Shown: positions 48,921-58,784 of the stretch, piece after piece
Position numbering within the stretch: position 1 is the first letter of the stretch
Layout of the letters: the number at the start of each line of letters is the position of its first letter
DNA from: Comamonadaceae bacterium
Lineage (GTDB): Bacteria > Pseudomonadota > Gammaproteobacteria > Burkholderiales > Burkholderiaceae_C
Assembly: GCA_947372865.1 (NCBI GenBank)
Contig: CANBVJ010000007.1
Coordinates: 1-64,000, forward strand
Direction: 5' to 3'
Length of the DNA: 64,000 bases
Program-made: the position numbers and the translations under genes
Notes under the pieces: model-generated
Database searches by the model: none
Told to the model about the DNA's origin: nothing
What the model saw: the letters and a program-made list of their open reading frames with translations, nothing else

Positions 48921-50090
48921 GTGAAACACATTATAGGGGCCAACGCCGCCACGCCGATTGCAAGCGCCCCCGCCGGGCCAGGAGCGGCCGTGCAGTGGCT
49001 CACGGTTGACGAGAACGGCAGCGACCAGCGCCTGGACAACTACCTGATGCGCCAGCTCAAGGGCGTGCCCAAGACGCACATCTACCGCATCATCCGCAGC
49101 GGCGAGGTGCGCATCAACAAAGGCCGCGCCAGCGCCGACACGCGGGTGCAGGTAGGCGACGTGCTGCGTTTGCCGCCAGTGCGCGTGTCCGAGCGCGCCG
49201 CCGACAAGGCCCAGGCCATGGCTGAGGGCGCATCAAAACACGTGCCGGCCAAGAACTTTGCGGTCTTGTTTGAAGACGCGCACTTGCTGGCCATCGACAA
49301 ACCGGCGGGCGTGGCCGTGCATGGCGGCTCGGGCGTGAGTTTTGGCGTGATCGAGCAATTGCGCATGGCCCGGCCGCAGGCGCCGTTTCTGGAACTGGTG
49401 CACCGCCTGGACCGCGAAACCAGCGGCATCTTGCTCGTCGCCAAAAAGCGCAGCGCCCTCAAACACCTGCAAGCCCAGTTCCGCGACCGGGAAACCGGCA
49501 AAACCTACCTGGCGCTGGCGCTGGGCCAGTGGCCGAGCAACAAAAAAGTGCTGGACAAACCCCTGCACAAATACCTGCTGGACACCGATGGTGGCAAAGG
49601 CGAGGGCGAGCGCCGGGTCAAAGTGGTGTCCAAAGACGACCCCGACGGCATGCCGTCGCTGACCCTGGTCAAAGTCAACAGCACCACGGCCCAGGGCGCG
49701 CCGCAGCCGTATTCGCTGCTGGAAGTGACTATCAAAACCGGCCGCACCCACCAGATTCGGGTGCATCTGGCGTCCGAGGGCATGCCGATCGTCGGTGACG
49801 ACAAGTACGGCGACTTCGAGCGCAACAAGGCGCTGGCCCGCGCAACGGGTGCGCATTCGCTCAAACGCATGTTTTTGCACGCCTGGCGCCTGCAATGCGA
49901 CCACCCGGCCACCGGCCAGCGCATGGAGTTCCACGCCGCGCTGCCGCCCGAACTGGCCACTTTTTTGCAGGGCGTGCTGCCTGCGGCCCGCGTCCTGACC
50001 CCGGCATCGGTGGCCGTTACCGCCTCTATTTCCGACTCTTCCAACCCCGGGGCGGCCAGCTCCGCCCTATCTGCCCATGAGCCCCACTAA
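48921..50090 (+). CDS. rluC: Ribosomal large subunit pseudouridine synthase C
   Basis: Modifies 23S rRNA (in E. coli positions 955, 2504 and 2580). 389 residues: N-terminal S4 domain (DQRLDNYLMRQLKGVPKTHIYRIIRSGEVRINK) and the RluA-type catalytic domain with HRLDRETSG, catalytic Asp164. Ends in an Ala/Ser tail. GTG at 48921 is the start used, with no strong ribosome site. Divergent from rne, as in E. coli; it overlaps the HAD gene by 14 bases. Confidence 0.95.
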   Translation: MKHIIGANAATPIASAPAGPGAAVQWLTVDENGSDQRLDNYLMRQLKGVPKTHIYRIIRSGEVRINKGRASADTRVQVGDVLRLPPVRVSERAADKAQAMAEGASKHVPAKNFAVLFEDAHLLAIDKPAGVAVHGGSGVSFGVIEQLRMARPQAPFLELVHRLDRETSGILLVAKKRSALKHLQAQFRDRETGKTYLALALGQWPSNKKVLDKPLHKYLLDTDGGKGEGERRVKVVSKDDPDGMPSLTLVKVNSTTAQGAPQPYSLLEVTIKTGRTHQIRVHLASEGMPIVGDDKYGDFERNKALARATGAHSLKRMFLHAWRLQCDHPATGQRMEFHAALPPELATFLQGVLPAARVLTPASVAVTASISDSSNPGAASSALSAHEPH

Positions 50091-50757
50091 AACCGCAGCG
50101 CGCGCGCGCCGCTTTGACCTGATCGCCTTTGACTGGGACGGCACCCTGTTTGATTCCACCGCCATCATTACCCGCAGCATCCAGCGCGCCGTGGGCGATG
50201 TGGGCGGGGCGGTGCCCAGCGACGCAGACGCCTCGTACGTCATTGGCTTGGGCCTGATGCAGGCCCTGGCGCACGCTGCGCCCGACGTGCCCAAAGAAAA
50301 ATACCCCTTGCTGGGCGAGCGTTACAAGCACCATTACTCGTTGCACCAGAGCGACATCAGCTTGTTTCCTGGCGTATTGGGCATGCTGGACGATTTGCGC
50401 CAGCGCCAGCATTTCTTGACCGTAGCCACCGGCAAAAGCCGCTGGGGCCTGGACCAGGCGCTGGAGCATGTGGCGCTCAAGGACCTGTTCCACGCCTCGC
50501 GCACGGCTGACGAGACGGCGGGCAAGCCCGACGCCCGCATGCTGCACGAGCTGATGGCCGAGCTGGGCGTCTCGCCCGAGCGTACCTTGATGGTGGGCGA
50601 CACCACGCACGACCTGCAAATGGCCATCAACGCCGGTTGCGCGGCCGTGGGCGTGAGCTACGGCGCACATGACACGTCAGCGCTTGCCGCCCTGGATCCG
50701 CTGTTTGTGGCCCATTCGGCCGCCGAGCTGCACCAATGGATGCTGGACCACGCCTAA
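50077..50757 (+). CDS. HAD-superfamily hydrolase, Gph/phosphoglycolate phosphatase-like
   Basis: 226-residue phosphatase of the HAD family. Motif I DWDGTLFDST has the nucleophile Asp19 and Asp21; motif II is in VATGKSR; motif III/IV is KPDARML and MVGDTTHDLQMA. The large cap and sequence fit phosphoglycolate-phosphatase-like members, but substrate cannot be read. It overlaps rluC by 14 bases and precedes the Rieske gene by nine bases, so it is probably cotranscribed. Confidence 0.85.
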   Translation: MSPTKTAARARRFDLIAFDWDGTLFDSTAIITRSIQRAVGDVGGAVPSDADASYVIGLGLMQALAHAAPDVPKEKYPLLGERYKHHYSLHQSDISLFPGVLGMLDDLRQRQHFLTVATGKSRWGLDQALEHVALKDLFHASRTADETAGKPDARMLHELMAELGVSPERTLMVGDTTHDLQMAINAGCAAVGVSYGAHDTSALAALDPLFVAHSAAELHQWMLDHA

Positions 50758-50766
50758 GTACTAGCC

Positions 50767-51141
50767 ATGAGCCCGGAATTCGAACGCATCGCGCTCTGCC
50801 GTTCAGACGAACTGGCCGAAGGCGGCTTGGCCGTGCCTTTTGACGTGGTGTACCAAGGCCTGAGCTGCTGGGCGTTTGCGGTGCGCTTTGAAGGCCAGGT
50901 TCACGCCTACCTGAACCGCTGTGCCCACGTGGCCATGGAAATGGATTTCCAACCTAATCGCTTTTTTGACGCCACTGGGCGTTGGCTGATTTGCGCCACC
51001 CACGGCGCGCTGTACCAGCCCGCCACCGGGCGCTGCATGTCGGGTCCGTGCCGGCGCGCCCTGGTCAAAATTGACATGAGTGAACAAAGTGGTGTGGTCC
51101 ACTGGCATACTGCCCCTCAACTTCAGCCTATCGCCTTCTAA
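50767..51141 (+). CDS. Rieske [2Fe-2S] domain protein
   Basis: 124-residue single-domain Rieske protein. The cluster ligands are seen as Cys52-Ala-His54 and Cys76-Ala-Thr-His79 (CAH and CATHG). There is no catalytic oxygenase partner nearby, so it may be a small ferredoxin for an unknown enzyme. Ends with PQLQPIAF, one base before the start of the S49 peptidase. Cys90 and Cys95 are additional. Confidence 0.85.
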   Translation: MSPEFERIALCRSDELAEGGLAVPFDVVYQGLSCWAFAVRFEGQVHAYLNRCAHVAMEMDFQPNRFFDATGRWLICATHGALYQPATGRCMSGPCRRALVKIDMSEQSGVVHWHTAPQLQPIAF

Positions 51142-51142
51142 T

Positions 51143-52150
51143 ATGACCGACAACGAGCCCTCCCTAGAACAGCCCGCAGCCGCGACACCCGCAAGCCCGC
51201 CGACCGCTGCGCCCAGCGCAGGCACCCACTGGGAGCGCTCCGCCATTGAAAAGTGGATGGACGCCACGCTGGCAGAACAACGCAGCACGCGCCGCTGGAA
51301 ATACGGCATGCGTGCCGCCTGGCTGGTGTTTTTGGTCGCCCTGGTGTGGCTGGGCATGGACCGTGGCGGCGTGCACAACGCCGATATCACCCGTCCGCAT
51401 ACGGCAGTGGTGGAAATCAAGGGCGAAATTGCCTCCACCAGCGAGGCCAATGCCGAATTGATCGTTTCGTCCATGCGCAGCGCCTTTGAGGACGAGGGCG
51501 CGCAAGCCGTGGTCTTGCTGGTCAATTCGCCCGGTGGCAGCCCGGTGCAGGCGGGCATCATCAACGACGAGATTCGCCGCCTCAAAGCGCTGCACAAAAA
51601 GCCGGTCTATGTCGTGGTGGAAGAAACCTGCGCCTCCGCCGCTTATTACATTGCCGTGGCCGCGGACCAGATTTTTGTCGACAAGGCCAGCGTGGTCGGC
51701 AGCATCGGCGTGTTGATGGATGGTTTTGGCTTTACCGGCCTGATGGAAAAGCTCGGCGTGGAGCGCCGGCTGATGACGGCCGGACAAAACAAGGGCTTTT
51801 TGGACCCCTTTAGCCCGCAGACCGAAAAACAGCGCGAATTTGCGCAAGCCATGCTCAATCAGATTCACCAGCAGTTCATTGCGGCCGTCAAGGCCGGGCG
51901 GGGTGAGCGCCTGAAAGAAACCCCTGACACCTTCAGCGGCCTGTTCTGGACGGGTGACCAGGCGGTGCAAATGGGTCTGGCCGACCAATTGGGTAACTTG
52001 GATTTTGTGGCGCGCGAAATCGTCAAAGCGCCCGAGATCATTGACTACACCCGGCGTGACAACGTGGCCGAACGCCTGGTCAAGCGCTTTGGTGCGTCCA
52101 TGGGCGAATCGATGGCCCAAGCCCTGCGCACTGCGCCTGCGCTGCGTTAG
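51143..52150 (+). CDS. sppA: S49 family signal peptide peptidase (SppA-like)
   Basis: 335-residue membrane protease. After an N-terminal cytoplasmic stretch a transmembrane helix runs from about 57 to 71. The Ser-Lys dyad is Ser165 in ETCASAAYY and Lys217 in AGQNKGF, with oxyanion loop NSPGGSPVQAG (128-138). These fit the short SppA type. ATG at 51143 is one base after the Rieske stop. The job is breaking down leftover signal peptides or membrane proteins; the target is not known. Confidence 0.88.
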   Translation: MTDNEPSLEQPAAATPASPPTAAPSAGTHWERSAIEKWMDATLAEQRSTRRWKYGMRAAWLVFLVALVWLGMDRGGVHNADITRPHTAVVEIKGEIASTSEANAELIVSSMRSAFEDEGAQAVVLLVNSPGGSPVQAGIINDEIRRLKALHKKPVYVVVEETCASAAYYIAVAADQIFVDKASVVGSIGVLMDGFGFTGLMEKLGVERRLMTAGQNKGFLDPFSPQTEKQREFAQAMLNQIHQQFIAAVKAGRGERLKETPDTFSGLFWTGDQAVQMGLADQLGNLDFVAREIVKAPEIIDYTRRDNVAERLVKRFGASMGESMAQALRTAPALR

Positions 52151-52156
52151 ATTAAG

Positions 52157-52921
52157 TTACGGGCCAATCGCAAACACGGTAGGCGTGGCGTTGTCCAGCG
52201 CCCAGCCCCGCGCCTTCCAGGTTTTAACGTCGGCACTGTGGTTGCGGGCACTGGGAAGCGTCAGCCCGCTCGACGTTGCCAGCCGGGTACCGGGCTGCAA
52301 CGTTTGCAGCAAAGTGGCCAGCAAGGCCTGGTTGCGGTAGGGCGTTTCAATAAAAAGCTGGGTTTGCTGCGTTTTGAGCGCCAGCGCCTCCAGCGCCTTG
52401 ACGCGCTGCGCCCGCTCTGCTGCTTCGCTGGGTACATAGCCGACAAACGCAAAATTCTGGCCGTTCAAGCCGCTGGCCGCCAGCGCCAAGAGCAGCGACA
52501 CGGGCCCGACCAGTGGCACCACCACAAGGCCCAGTTGGTGGGCCGCGCGCACCACCGACGAGCCCGGATCGGCCACTGCCGGCATGCCCGCCTCGCTGAC
52601 CAAACCCACGTCGTGGCCTTGCAGCGCGGCAGCCAAGAGGGGGCGTGCGTCAAAGCCGCCCTGGTGGTCGCCTTTTTTGTGCACTTCGCGCGGGAGCTCC
52701 ACCAAGGTTTGCGCCTGAATGGGCGCCGCCAGCGGCACCACTTCGCCCACGCGCTTGAGGTAGGCGCGGGTGGATTTGGCGTTTTCACACACCCAGTGCT
52801 GCAGCGACGCGGCCACGCGCAGCGTTTGCATCGGCATGGAATCTTCCAGCGGGCTTTGCTGTGCGCAGCCAAAGTCCAGGGGTGCGGGCACCAGATACAG
52901 GCGACCGGGCGCCGTGCTCAT
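52157..52921 (-). CDS. SAM-dependent methyltransferase, RsmI-like
   Basis: 254-residue protein of the tetrapyrrole/RsmI methylase superfamily. The motif SEAGMPAVADPGSSVVRAAH matches the RsmI SAM-binding loop (DAG-x-P-x-I-S-DPG) in pattern. In RsmI this fold 2'-O-methylates C1402 of 16S rRNA. The distance from true RsmI and the absence of RsmI's conserved ends make another RNA or small substrate possible. Its start overlaps the maf stop by four bases, so it is coupled to maf. Confidence 0.75.
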   Translation of the reverse strand: MSTAPGRLYLVPAPLDFGCAQQSPLEDSMPMQTLRVAASLQHWVCENAKSTRAYLKRVGEVVPLAAPIQAQTLVELPREVHKKGDHQGGFDARPLLAAALQGHDVGLVSEAGMPAVADPGSSVVRAAHQLGLVVVPLVGPVSLLLALAASGLNGQNFAFVGYVPSEAAERAQRVKALEALALKTQQTQLFIETPYRNQALLATLLQTLQPGTRLATSSGLTLPSARNHSADVKTWKARGWALDNATPTVFAIGP

Positions 52922-53520
52922 GCGCCACCCAATAAAGGCAGGCCCGCGGCGCGCAACATGCTGCTCAGGCGAATCAGCGGCAATCCGACCAGGGACGTGG
53001 GGTCGTCGTTGTCAATGCTTTCCAGCAGCGCGATGCCCAGGCCCTCGCTTTTGCAACTGCCCGCGCAGTCATACGGTTGCTCGGCGCGCAGGTAGAAGTC
53101 AATCTCCTGGTCAGACAAATCACGGTATTTCACCCGGACCTGCGCCAGCGCCTCGCTGCAAAAACCGGTGTCCTGGCACACCACGGCCATGGCCGTCTGA
53201 AAAACCACGGTTTGGCCGCGCATGCGGCGCAGTTGCGCTGTGGCGCGTGCATGGTCGCCGGGTTTGCCCAGACTCGCGCCGTTCAGGTCCGCCACCTGGT
53301 CGCAACCAATGACAACGCTGTCCGGAAATTGCGCCGCCACAGTGCGCGCCTTGGCCAGCGCCAGGCGCGCTGCCAGTGCAGCGGGGGCTTCAAGTGCTTG
53401 GGGCGTTTCGTCCACGCCGGGGGCGGCAACGGTAAATGGAAGGCCCAGGCGTTCGAGCAACTGGCGGCGGTAGACCGAGGTCGAGCCCAAAACGAGTGGG
53501 CGGGGAAGGGGTAAATGCAT
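52918..53520 (-). CDS. maf: Maf-family nucleotide pyrophosphatase (YceF type)
   Basis: Hydrolyses non-canonical nucleotides; the E. coli YceF relative prefers 7-methyl-GTP. 200 residues: LVLGSTSVYRRQLLERLGLPF at the start and VIGCDQVADLNG with the catalytic Asp-Gln-Val triad. Located between rluC and yceD, where E. coli yceF also lies, though here on the opposite strand. A TTG-free ATG at 53520 is used; its start region overlaps no other gene. Confidence 0.93.
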   Translation of the reverse strand: MHLPLPRPLVLGSTSVYRRQLLERLGLPFTVAAPGVDETPQALEAPAALAARLALAKARTVAAQFPDSVVIGCDQVADLNGASLGKPGDHARATAQLRRMRGQTVVFQTAMAVVCQDTGFCSEALAQVRVKYRDLSDQEIDFYLRAEQPYDCAGSCKSEGLGIALLESIDNDDPTSLVGLPLIRLSSMLRAAGLPLLGGA

Positions 53521-53545
53521 GCGGCGATTCTCTTACACTGCCGCC

Positions 53546-54088
53546 ATGCACCCGAAATTTAACCCGCGCAAACTCTCTGTTCTCAACTTCGCCAAAACGC
53601 AGGCCCGCCTAGAAGGTGTGGAACCACTGGCGCAATTGGACCGCCTGCATGAATTTCAGCAGGCCGGCGCCGAAGGTTCCGAAGTGCATTTCCAGGCACA
53701 GGGCGAAATGCGCGCCAACAATGCGGGTGCTTTGGCGCCTTGGCTGGTCTTGTCCGCCAGCACGCGCCTGACCATGGTGTGCCAGCGCTGCCTGGGCCCG
53801 GTAGAAGAAGAAATAGCGTTTGAGCGCGCGTTCCGCTTTGTGGAGTCTGAGGCGCAGGCGCAGATTGAGGACGAAGAGGCTGAAGAGGATGTGCTGGTCT
53901 TGAGCCCGGACTTTGATCTGCTGGAACTGGTGGAAGACGAGTTGTTGATGGACTTACCCGCCTCGCCCAAGCACGCGGTCTGTCCGCAGCCCGTCAAATT
54001 GCGGGTCGCAGATGCAGATTACCAAGAGCCCGAGGACAAGCTCAATCCCTTTGCGGCCCTGGCCGGGCTGAAAATTCCCAAGGGCTAG
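53546..54088 (+). CDS. yceD: YceD/DUF177 family protein (23S rRNA accumulation factor)
   Basis: 180-residue acidic protein. The conserved zinc-type Cys are seen in LTMVCQRCLGPVEEEI and AVCPQPVKL; the C-terminus is acidic up to LNPFAALAGLKIPKG. The relative in E. coli, YceD, is needed for normal 23S rRNA levels. Placed before rpmF as in E. coli. The ATG at 53546 starts MHPKFNPRKLSVLNFAK; the in-frame frame upstream begins earlier but is not conserved. Confidence 0.93.
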   Translation: MHPKFNPRKLSVLNFAKTQARLEGVEPLAQLDRLHEFQQAGAEGSEVHFQAQGEMRANNAGALAPWLVLSASTRLTMVCQRCLGPVEEEIAFERAFRFVESEAQAQIEDEEAEEDVLVLSPDFDLLELVEDELLMDLPASPKHAVCPQPVKLRVADADYQEPEDKLNPFAALAGLKIPKG

Positions 54089-54116
54089 ACCCAGCAGGCC
54101 CGATTCGGCGGCGCGG

Positions 54117-54142
54117 TTTGAACGCCCGCCTTGGGCTATAAT
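54117..54142 (+). promoter_or_regulatory. Candidate rpmF -10
   Basis: TATAAT (54137-54142) is a perfect -10, about 98 bases before rpmF. No good -35 is present at 17 bases (TTTGAA at 54117 is too close, 14 bases), so the promoter is not fully consensus. Confidence 0.45.
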
Positions 54143-54239
54143 CGTGGGCTTACCGCGCGGCTAAGGCTAGGACTGGCAGTGCGTTTTAACCAACCTACCG
54201 TGTTGCGGGTCCCGCAGCACTTTTGACCAGGAGCCCACC

Positions 54240-54422
54240 ATGGCAGTTCAGCAAAACAAAAAATCCCCCTCCAAGCGCGGCATGCACCGTTCGCACAACG
54301 CTTTGGTGGTGCCCGGCATCGCCGTTGAGCCCACCACTGGCGAAATCCACCTGCGCCACCACATCAGCCCCACCGGTTTCTACCGTGGTCGCAAGGTGTT
54401 GAAGACCAAGTCTGAAGCTTAA
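54240..54422 (+). CDS. rpmF: 50S ribosomal protein L32
   Basis: 60-residue ribosomal protein. [20 protein letters not shown] is the complete family start. The C-terminal half has [14 protein letters not shown]. No zinc Cys are present. The ATG at 54240 follows CAGGAG. Between yceD and plsX in the conserved order. Confidence 0.98.
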   Translation: MAVQQNKKSPSKRGMHRSHNALVVPGIAVEPTTGEIHLRHHISPTGFYRGRKVLKTKSEA

Positions 54423-54436
54423 ATCCCATTTAGGCG

Positions 54437-54479
54437 AAAAGCCCGAAGCTGCATGCTGTGTAGCGTCGGGCTTTTTTCT
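54437..54479 (+). terminator. Terminator after rpmF
   Basis: AAAAGCCCGA and TCGGGCTTTTTT pair around a 19-base loop, with a T-run. It lies in front of plsX, which must have another promoter or depend on read-through. Confidence 0.75.
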
Positions 54480-54529
54480 TTTTTGAGCCCGCATTTGTTT
54501 CCGCTTTCTGCTGCACAGGCCCCATCGGC

Positions 54530-55579
54530 ATGATCACCATCGCCGTTGACTGCATGGGGGGCGACCACGGCCCATCGGTGACCTTGCCGGCCTGCCGCAA
54601 GTTTCTGGACGCGCGACCTGATGCCCATTTGGTGCTGGTCGGCTTGCCTGAGGCCTTGCGTGGCTTTTCCCACCCCCGCGTCACCGTAATAGAGGCCAGT
54701 GAAGTCGTCACCATGGACGACCCTCTTGAAGTGGCGCTGCGCAAGAAGAAAGACTCTTCCATGCGCGTGGCGGTGCAGCAGGTCAAAGACGGACGCGCCC
54801 AAGCGGCGGTGTCGGCGGGCAATACCGGCGCCTTGATGGCCATTTCACGCTACCTGCTCAAAACCCTGGACGGCATTGAGCGCCCGGCGCTCTCCGGCCA
54901 GATTCCTAACGCCTTGGGCGGCGCCACCACAATGCTCGATTTGGGCGCTAACGTTGATTGCACCGCGCCCCAGTTGCTGCAGTTCGCCGTGATGGGCTCG
55001 GCCCTGGTTTCGGTAATGCAAAACAAGCCCGACCCCTCGGTGGGCCTGCTCAATATCGGCTCCGAGATCATCAAGGGCAACGAGACCATCCGCGAAGCTG
55101 GTGATCTGATGCGCGCGGCAGCGCTGGCGGGCGACTTGCATTTCTTTGGCAACGTCGAAGGCAACGATATTTTCAAAGGCACGGTTGATCTGGTGGTGTG
55201 CGACGGTTTTGTGGGCAATGTGGCGCTCAAAACCGGCGAAGGCCTGGCCAGCATGATTGGTGGTTTTTTGAAAGCTGAGTTTTCAAAAAATATATTTACC
55301 AAATTTGCGGCAGTGGCTGCTTATTCGGTTTTGTCGGCGCTCAAAGGCCGCATTGACCCCGGGCGCCACAACGGTGCGGCGTTGCTGGGCTTGCGCGGCG
55401 TGGTGTTCAAAAGCCACGGCTCTGCCGACGCTTTGGCCTTCACCAACGCCTTGTTGCGGGCGTATGATGCGGTCGACCACAAGCTGCTGGAGCGCGTGCA
55501 GACACGGCTCGCGCATGCGGCCCCGCTCTTGGCGGGCTTGCACACTGACACAGAAAACGCCGTTCCCTCCCTCCCATGA
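54530..55579 (+). CDS. plsX: Phosphate acyltransferase PlsX
   Basis: Makes acyl-phosphate from acyl-ACP and links fatty acid to phospholipid synthesis. 349 residues: [14 protein letters not shown] at the start (Asp of the active site), [16 protein letters not shown] and [11 protein letters not shown] in the core, [16 protein letters not shown] in the C-terminal half. The stop overlaps the fabH start in ATGA, so translational coupling is likely. Confidence 0.98.
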   Translation: MITIAVDCMGGDHGPSVTLPACRKFLDARPDAHLVLVGLPEALRGFSHPRVTVIEASEVVTMDDPLEVALRKKKDSSMRVAVQQVKDGRAQAAVSAGNTGALMAISRYLLKTLDGIERPALSGQIPNALGGATTMLDLGANVDCTAPQLLQFAVMGSALVSVMQNKPDPSVGLLNIGSEIIKGNETIREAGDLMRAAALAGDLHFFGNVEGNDIFKGTVDLVVCDGFVGNVALKTGEGLASMIGGFLKAEFSKNIFTKFAAVAAYSVLSALKGRIDPGRHNGAALLGLRGVVFKSHGSADALAFTNALLRAYDAVDHKLLERVQTRLAHAAPLLAGLHTDTENAVPSLP

Positions 55580-56553
55580 GCAGATATTCACGCATCACCG
55601 GCACCGGAAGCTACCTTCCTCCCCACAAGTTGACCAACGCCGACCTGGTGGCCCAACTCGGCGCCAAGGGCATCGAGACTTCAGACGACTGGATTGTCGA
55701 GCGCAGCGGCATCCACGCCCGCCACTTTGCGGCCGAAGGCGTGTTCAGCAGCGATCTGGCGCTTGAAGCCGCCAAGAATGCCTTGCAAGCGGCCAACCGT
55801 ACGGCGCAAGACATTGATCTCATCATCGTCGCCACATCTACACCCGACATGGTGTTTCCGTCCACTGCCTGCATATTGCAAGGTAAGCTCGGCGCGGCGG
55901 GCGGCGCGGCCTTTGACGTGCAAGCGGTTTGCAGCGGATTTGTTTATGCGCTCACCGTGGCAGATGCCCTGATCAAATCGGGCACCGCGCGCTGCGCCTT
56001 GGTGGTGGGAGCCGAAATCTTCTCCCGCATCCTTGACTTCAATGACCGCAGCACCTGCGTGTTGTTTGGCGACGGCGCGGGCGCCGTGGTGCTGGAAGCC
56101 TCAGACACCCCCGGTATTTTGTCCAGCGACCTGCATGCCGACGGCAAACACGTCGATCTTTTGTGCGTGCCCGGCCACGTGAGCGGTGGGGCTGTATCTG
56201 GCTTACCGTTGTTGCAAATGGCGGGCCAGTCGGTGTTCAAGCTGGCAGTGGGCGTGCTGGAAAGCGCTGCCCGCGCCGTGCTGGAAAAAGCCGGCAAGAC
56301 CGAGGCCGACATTGACTGGCTGGTGCCGCACCAGGCCAATATCCGCATCATGCAAAGCACGGCCAAGAAGCTCAAGCTGTCCATGGACAAGGTCATCGTC
56401 ACCGTGGGCCAGCATGGCAACACTTCGGCCGCGTCCATTCCTCTGGCCCTGGACCACGGCGTGCGCAGCGGCCAAATTTTGCCTGGCCAAACCTTGCTGC
56501 TCGAAGGCGTGGGCGGCGGCTTTACCTGGGGCGCGGTGCTCCTTGATTTCTAG
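55576..56553 (+). CDS. fabH: Beta-ketoacyl-ACP synthase III
   Basis: Starts fatty acid synthesis by condensing acetyl-CoA with malonyl-ACP. 325 residues, with the catalytic triad Cys119 (QAVCSGF), His252 ([10 protein letters not shown]) and Asn282 (GNTSAAS). The N-terminus [20 protein letters not shown] is typical. Overlaps plsX by four bases. Confidence 0.98.
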   Translation: MSRYSRITGTGSYLPPHKLTNADLVAQLGAKGIETSDDWIVERSGIHARHFAAEGVFSSDLALEAAKNALQAANRTAQDIDLIIVATSTPDMVFPSTACILQGKLGAAGGAAFDVQAVCSGFVYALTVADALIKSGTARCALVVGAEIFSRILDFNDRSTCVLFGDGAGAVVLEASDTPGILSSDLHADGKHVDLLCVPGHVSGGAVSGLPLLQMAGQSVFKLAVGVLESAARAVLEKAGKTEADIDWLVPHQANIRIMQSTAKKLKLSMDKVIVTVGQHGNTSAASIPLALDHGVRSGQILPGQTLLLEGVGGGFTWGAVLLDF

Positions 56554-56598
56554 CTTTTTGTTCCAGTCAAGATACCTAGCCTCTTGCGCAAAACCCCA

Positions 56599-57549
56599 AT
56601 GAAACCTTTTGCCTTTATTTTCCCCGGACAGGGCTCGCAGTCCGTTGGCATGCTCGACGCCTGGGGCGACCACGCCGTGGTGCGCCAAACCCTGCAAGAA
56701 GCCTCAGACGCGTTGGGTGAAGACCTGGCCCAACTCATCCACGAAGGTCCGAAAGAAGCCCTGGCCCTGACCACCAACACCCAGCCGGTGATGCTGGTCG
56801 CCGGTGTGGCTGCTTACCGGGTGTGGATGGCTGAAGTGGGCGTGGCCCCTCAAGCGGTGGCCGGCCATTCGCTGGGCGAATACGCCGCGCTGGTGGCAGC
56901 GGGATCGCTGACGCTGGCCCAAGCCGCGCCACTGGTGCGCTTGCGCGCCCAAGCCATGCAAGACGCCGTGCCCGTGGGCATGGGCGCCATGGCCGCAATT
57001 TTGGGCATGGACGCGTTGCGCGTAGCCGCCCTGTGCGCCGAAGTGACGCAGGAATTTGGTGCGGCATCGGCCGAAGTGGTGGAGGCCGCCAACTTCAACG
57101 ACCCGTCGCAAACCGTGATCTCCGGCAGCAAGGCGGCGGTAGACCGCGCCTGCGAAGTGCTCAAGGCCAACGGCGCCAAGCGCGCCTTGAGCTTGCCCGT
57201 GTCCGCTCCGTTTCACTCCTCGCTCATGCTGCCTGCGGCGCAAAAACTGCAGCAGCGACTGGCGGAAATTGAATTTGCCGCGCCGCAAATTGCCTTGGTC
57301 AACAACATCGACGTCACCGTCGAGTCCGATAGTGCCCGCATTCGCGACGCGCTGTACCGCCAGGCCTTTGGTCCGGTGCGCTGGGTGGAAACCGTGCAGG
57401 CCATCAAGGCGCGCGGCATTGCGCATTTGCTTGAATGCGGCCCGGGCAAAGTGCTCGCCGGCATGGTCAAGCGCATTGACCCCGAGTTGACGGGCGTGGC
57501 CATGTTTGATCCCGCCTCGCTGGCGGATGCCCAAGGAGCGCTGGCATGA
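56599..57549 (+). CDS. fabD: Malonyl-CoA:ACP transacylase
   Basis: Loads malonyl groups onto ACP. 316 residues, with the GQGSQ oxyanion-loop motif (10-14), active-site Ser91 in GHSLGEYAAL and the second catalytic residue His in APFHSSLM. The ATG at 56599 is preferred; an in-frame codon at 56584 is also open. 45 bases after fabH; its stop overlaps fabG in ATGA. Confidence 0.98.
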   Translation: MKPFAFIFPGQGSQSVGMLDAWGDHAVVRQTLQEASDALGEDLAQLIHEGPKEALALTTNTQPVMLVAGVAAYRVWMAEVGVAPQAVAGHSLGEYAALVAAGSLTLAQAAPLVRLRAQAMQDAVPVGMGAMAAILGMDALRVAALCAEVTQEFGAASAEVVEAANFNDPSQTVISGSKAAVDRACEVLKANGAKRALSLPVSAPFHSSLMLPAAQKLQQRLAEIEFAAPQIALVNNIDVTVESDSARIRDALYRQAFGPVRWVETVQAIKARGIAHLLECGPGKVLAGMVKRIDPELTGVAMFDPASLADAQGALA

Positions 57550-58292
57550 CACACATCGTTTTTGCTGGTCAGGTGGCCCTGGTCACCGGCGCTTCGCGCG
57601 GCATTGGTGCTGCTATTGCCCTGGAATTGGCCCGCAAGGGTTTGCGCGTGGTCGGCACCGCGACCACCGAGAGTGGTGCCGCCGCCGTGGCGCAAGCGCT
57701 AGCCGAGTTTCCTGGCTGCGGCGGGCGCGTGTTGAACGTGACCGACGGCGCTGCAGCAGACGCCTTGGTGGACGCGGTCGTGAAAGAGTGGGGCGGTATC
57801 CATGTGCTGGTCAACAACGCCGGTATCACCCGCGACAACCTGGCTATGCGCATGAAAGATGACGATTGGGACGCGGTGATCGACGCCAACCTCAAAGGCG
57901 TGTTTCGCATGAGCCGCGCTGTGATGCGCCCCATGATGAAACAGCGCTACGGGCGCATCATCAACATTACCTCGGTCGTGGGCGCTTCTGGCAACCCCGG
58001 CCAGGCCAATTACGCTGCAGCCAAGGCCGGCGTGGCGGGCATGACCCGCGCGCTAGCGCGTGAGCTGGGTTCGCGCAAGATCACCGTCAACTGCGTTGCG
58101 CCCGGCTTTATTGAGACCGACATGACCGCGGGCCTGGCACAAGAGCAGCAAATTGCGCTGCAAAGCCAGATTCCTTTGGGTCACCTGGGCAAGCCGTCTG
58201 ACATTGCCCACGCGGTGGCCTATCTGGCCTCGCCCGAAGCGTCTTATGTGACGGGCCAGGAATTGCACGTCAACGGTGGCATGTACATGTAA
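57546..58292 (+). CDS. fabG: 3-Oxoacyl-ACP reductase
   Basis: NADPH-dependent ketoacyl-ACP reduction. 248 residues, classical SDR: TGASRGIGAAIA (14-25) for the cofactor, NNAG (90-93), catalytic Ser143, Tyr156 and Lys160 (YAAAK). Ends with the FabG-type YVTGQELHVNGGMYM. Overlaps fabD by four bases; acpP follows after 107 bases with its own likely promoter. Confidence 0.98.
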   Translation: MTHIVFAGQVALVTGASRGIGAAIALELARKGLRVVGTATTESGAAAVAQALAEFPGCGGRVLNVTDGAAADALVDAVVKEWGGIHVLVNNAGITRDNLAMRMKDDDWDAVIDANLKGVFRMSRAVMRPMMKQRYGRIINITSVVGASGNPGQANYAAAKAGVAGMTRALARELGSRKITVNCVAPGFIETDMTAGLAQEQQIALQSQIPLGHLGKPSDIAHAVAYLASPEASYVTGQELHVNGGMYM

Positions 58293-58357
58293 AGTACGCC
58301 TTTAGTTTCGGTCGATGTGTCCGTTCGGCCGCTGGCGCAAAGTCACTGACTTTGCAC

Positions 58358-58639
<282 letters not shown>

Positions 58640-58784
58640 AGCGTCGGCGCTGCGCAAGCGGTGCCTGCGATTTCAGGTGGGCGTACGGGCTCCTGGCGGC
58701 TGGATGCAAAGCCGCAAACTGGGGCTTAAGTAACGGCTGCAGCAATGCAGCGTTTCATTGCAGCAAAGTTCAATACAGGTGAAT

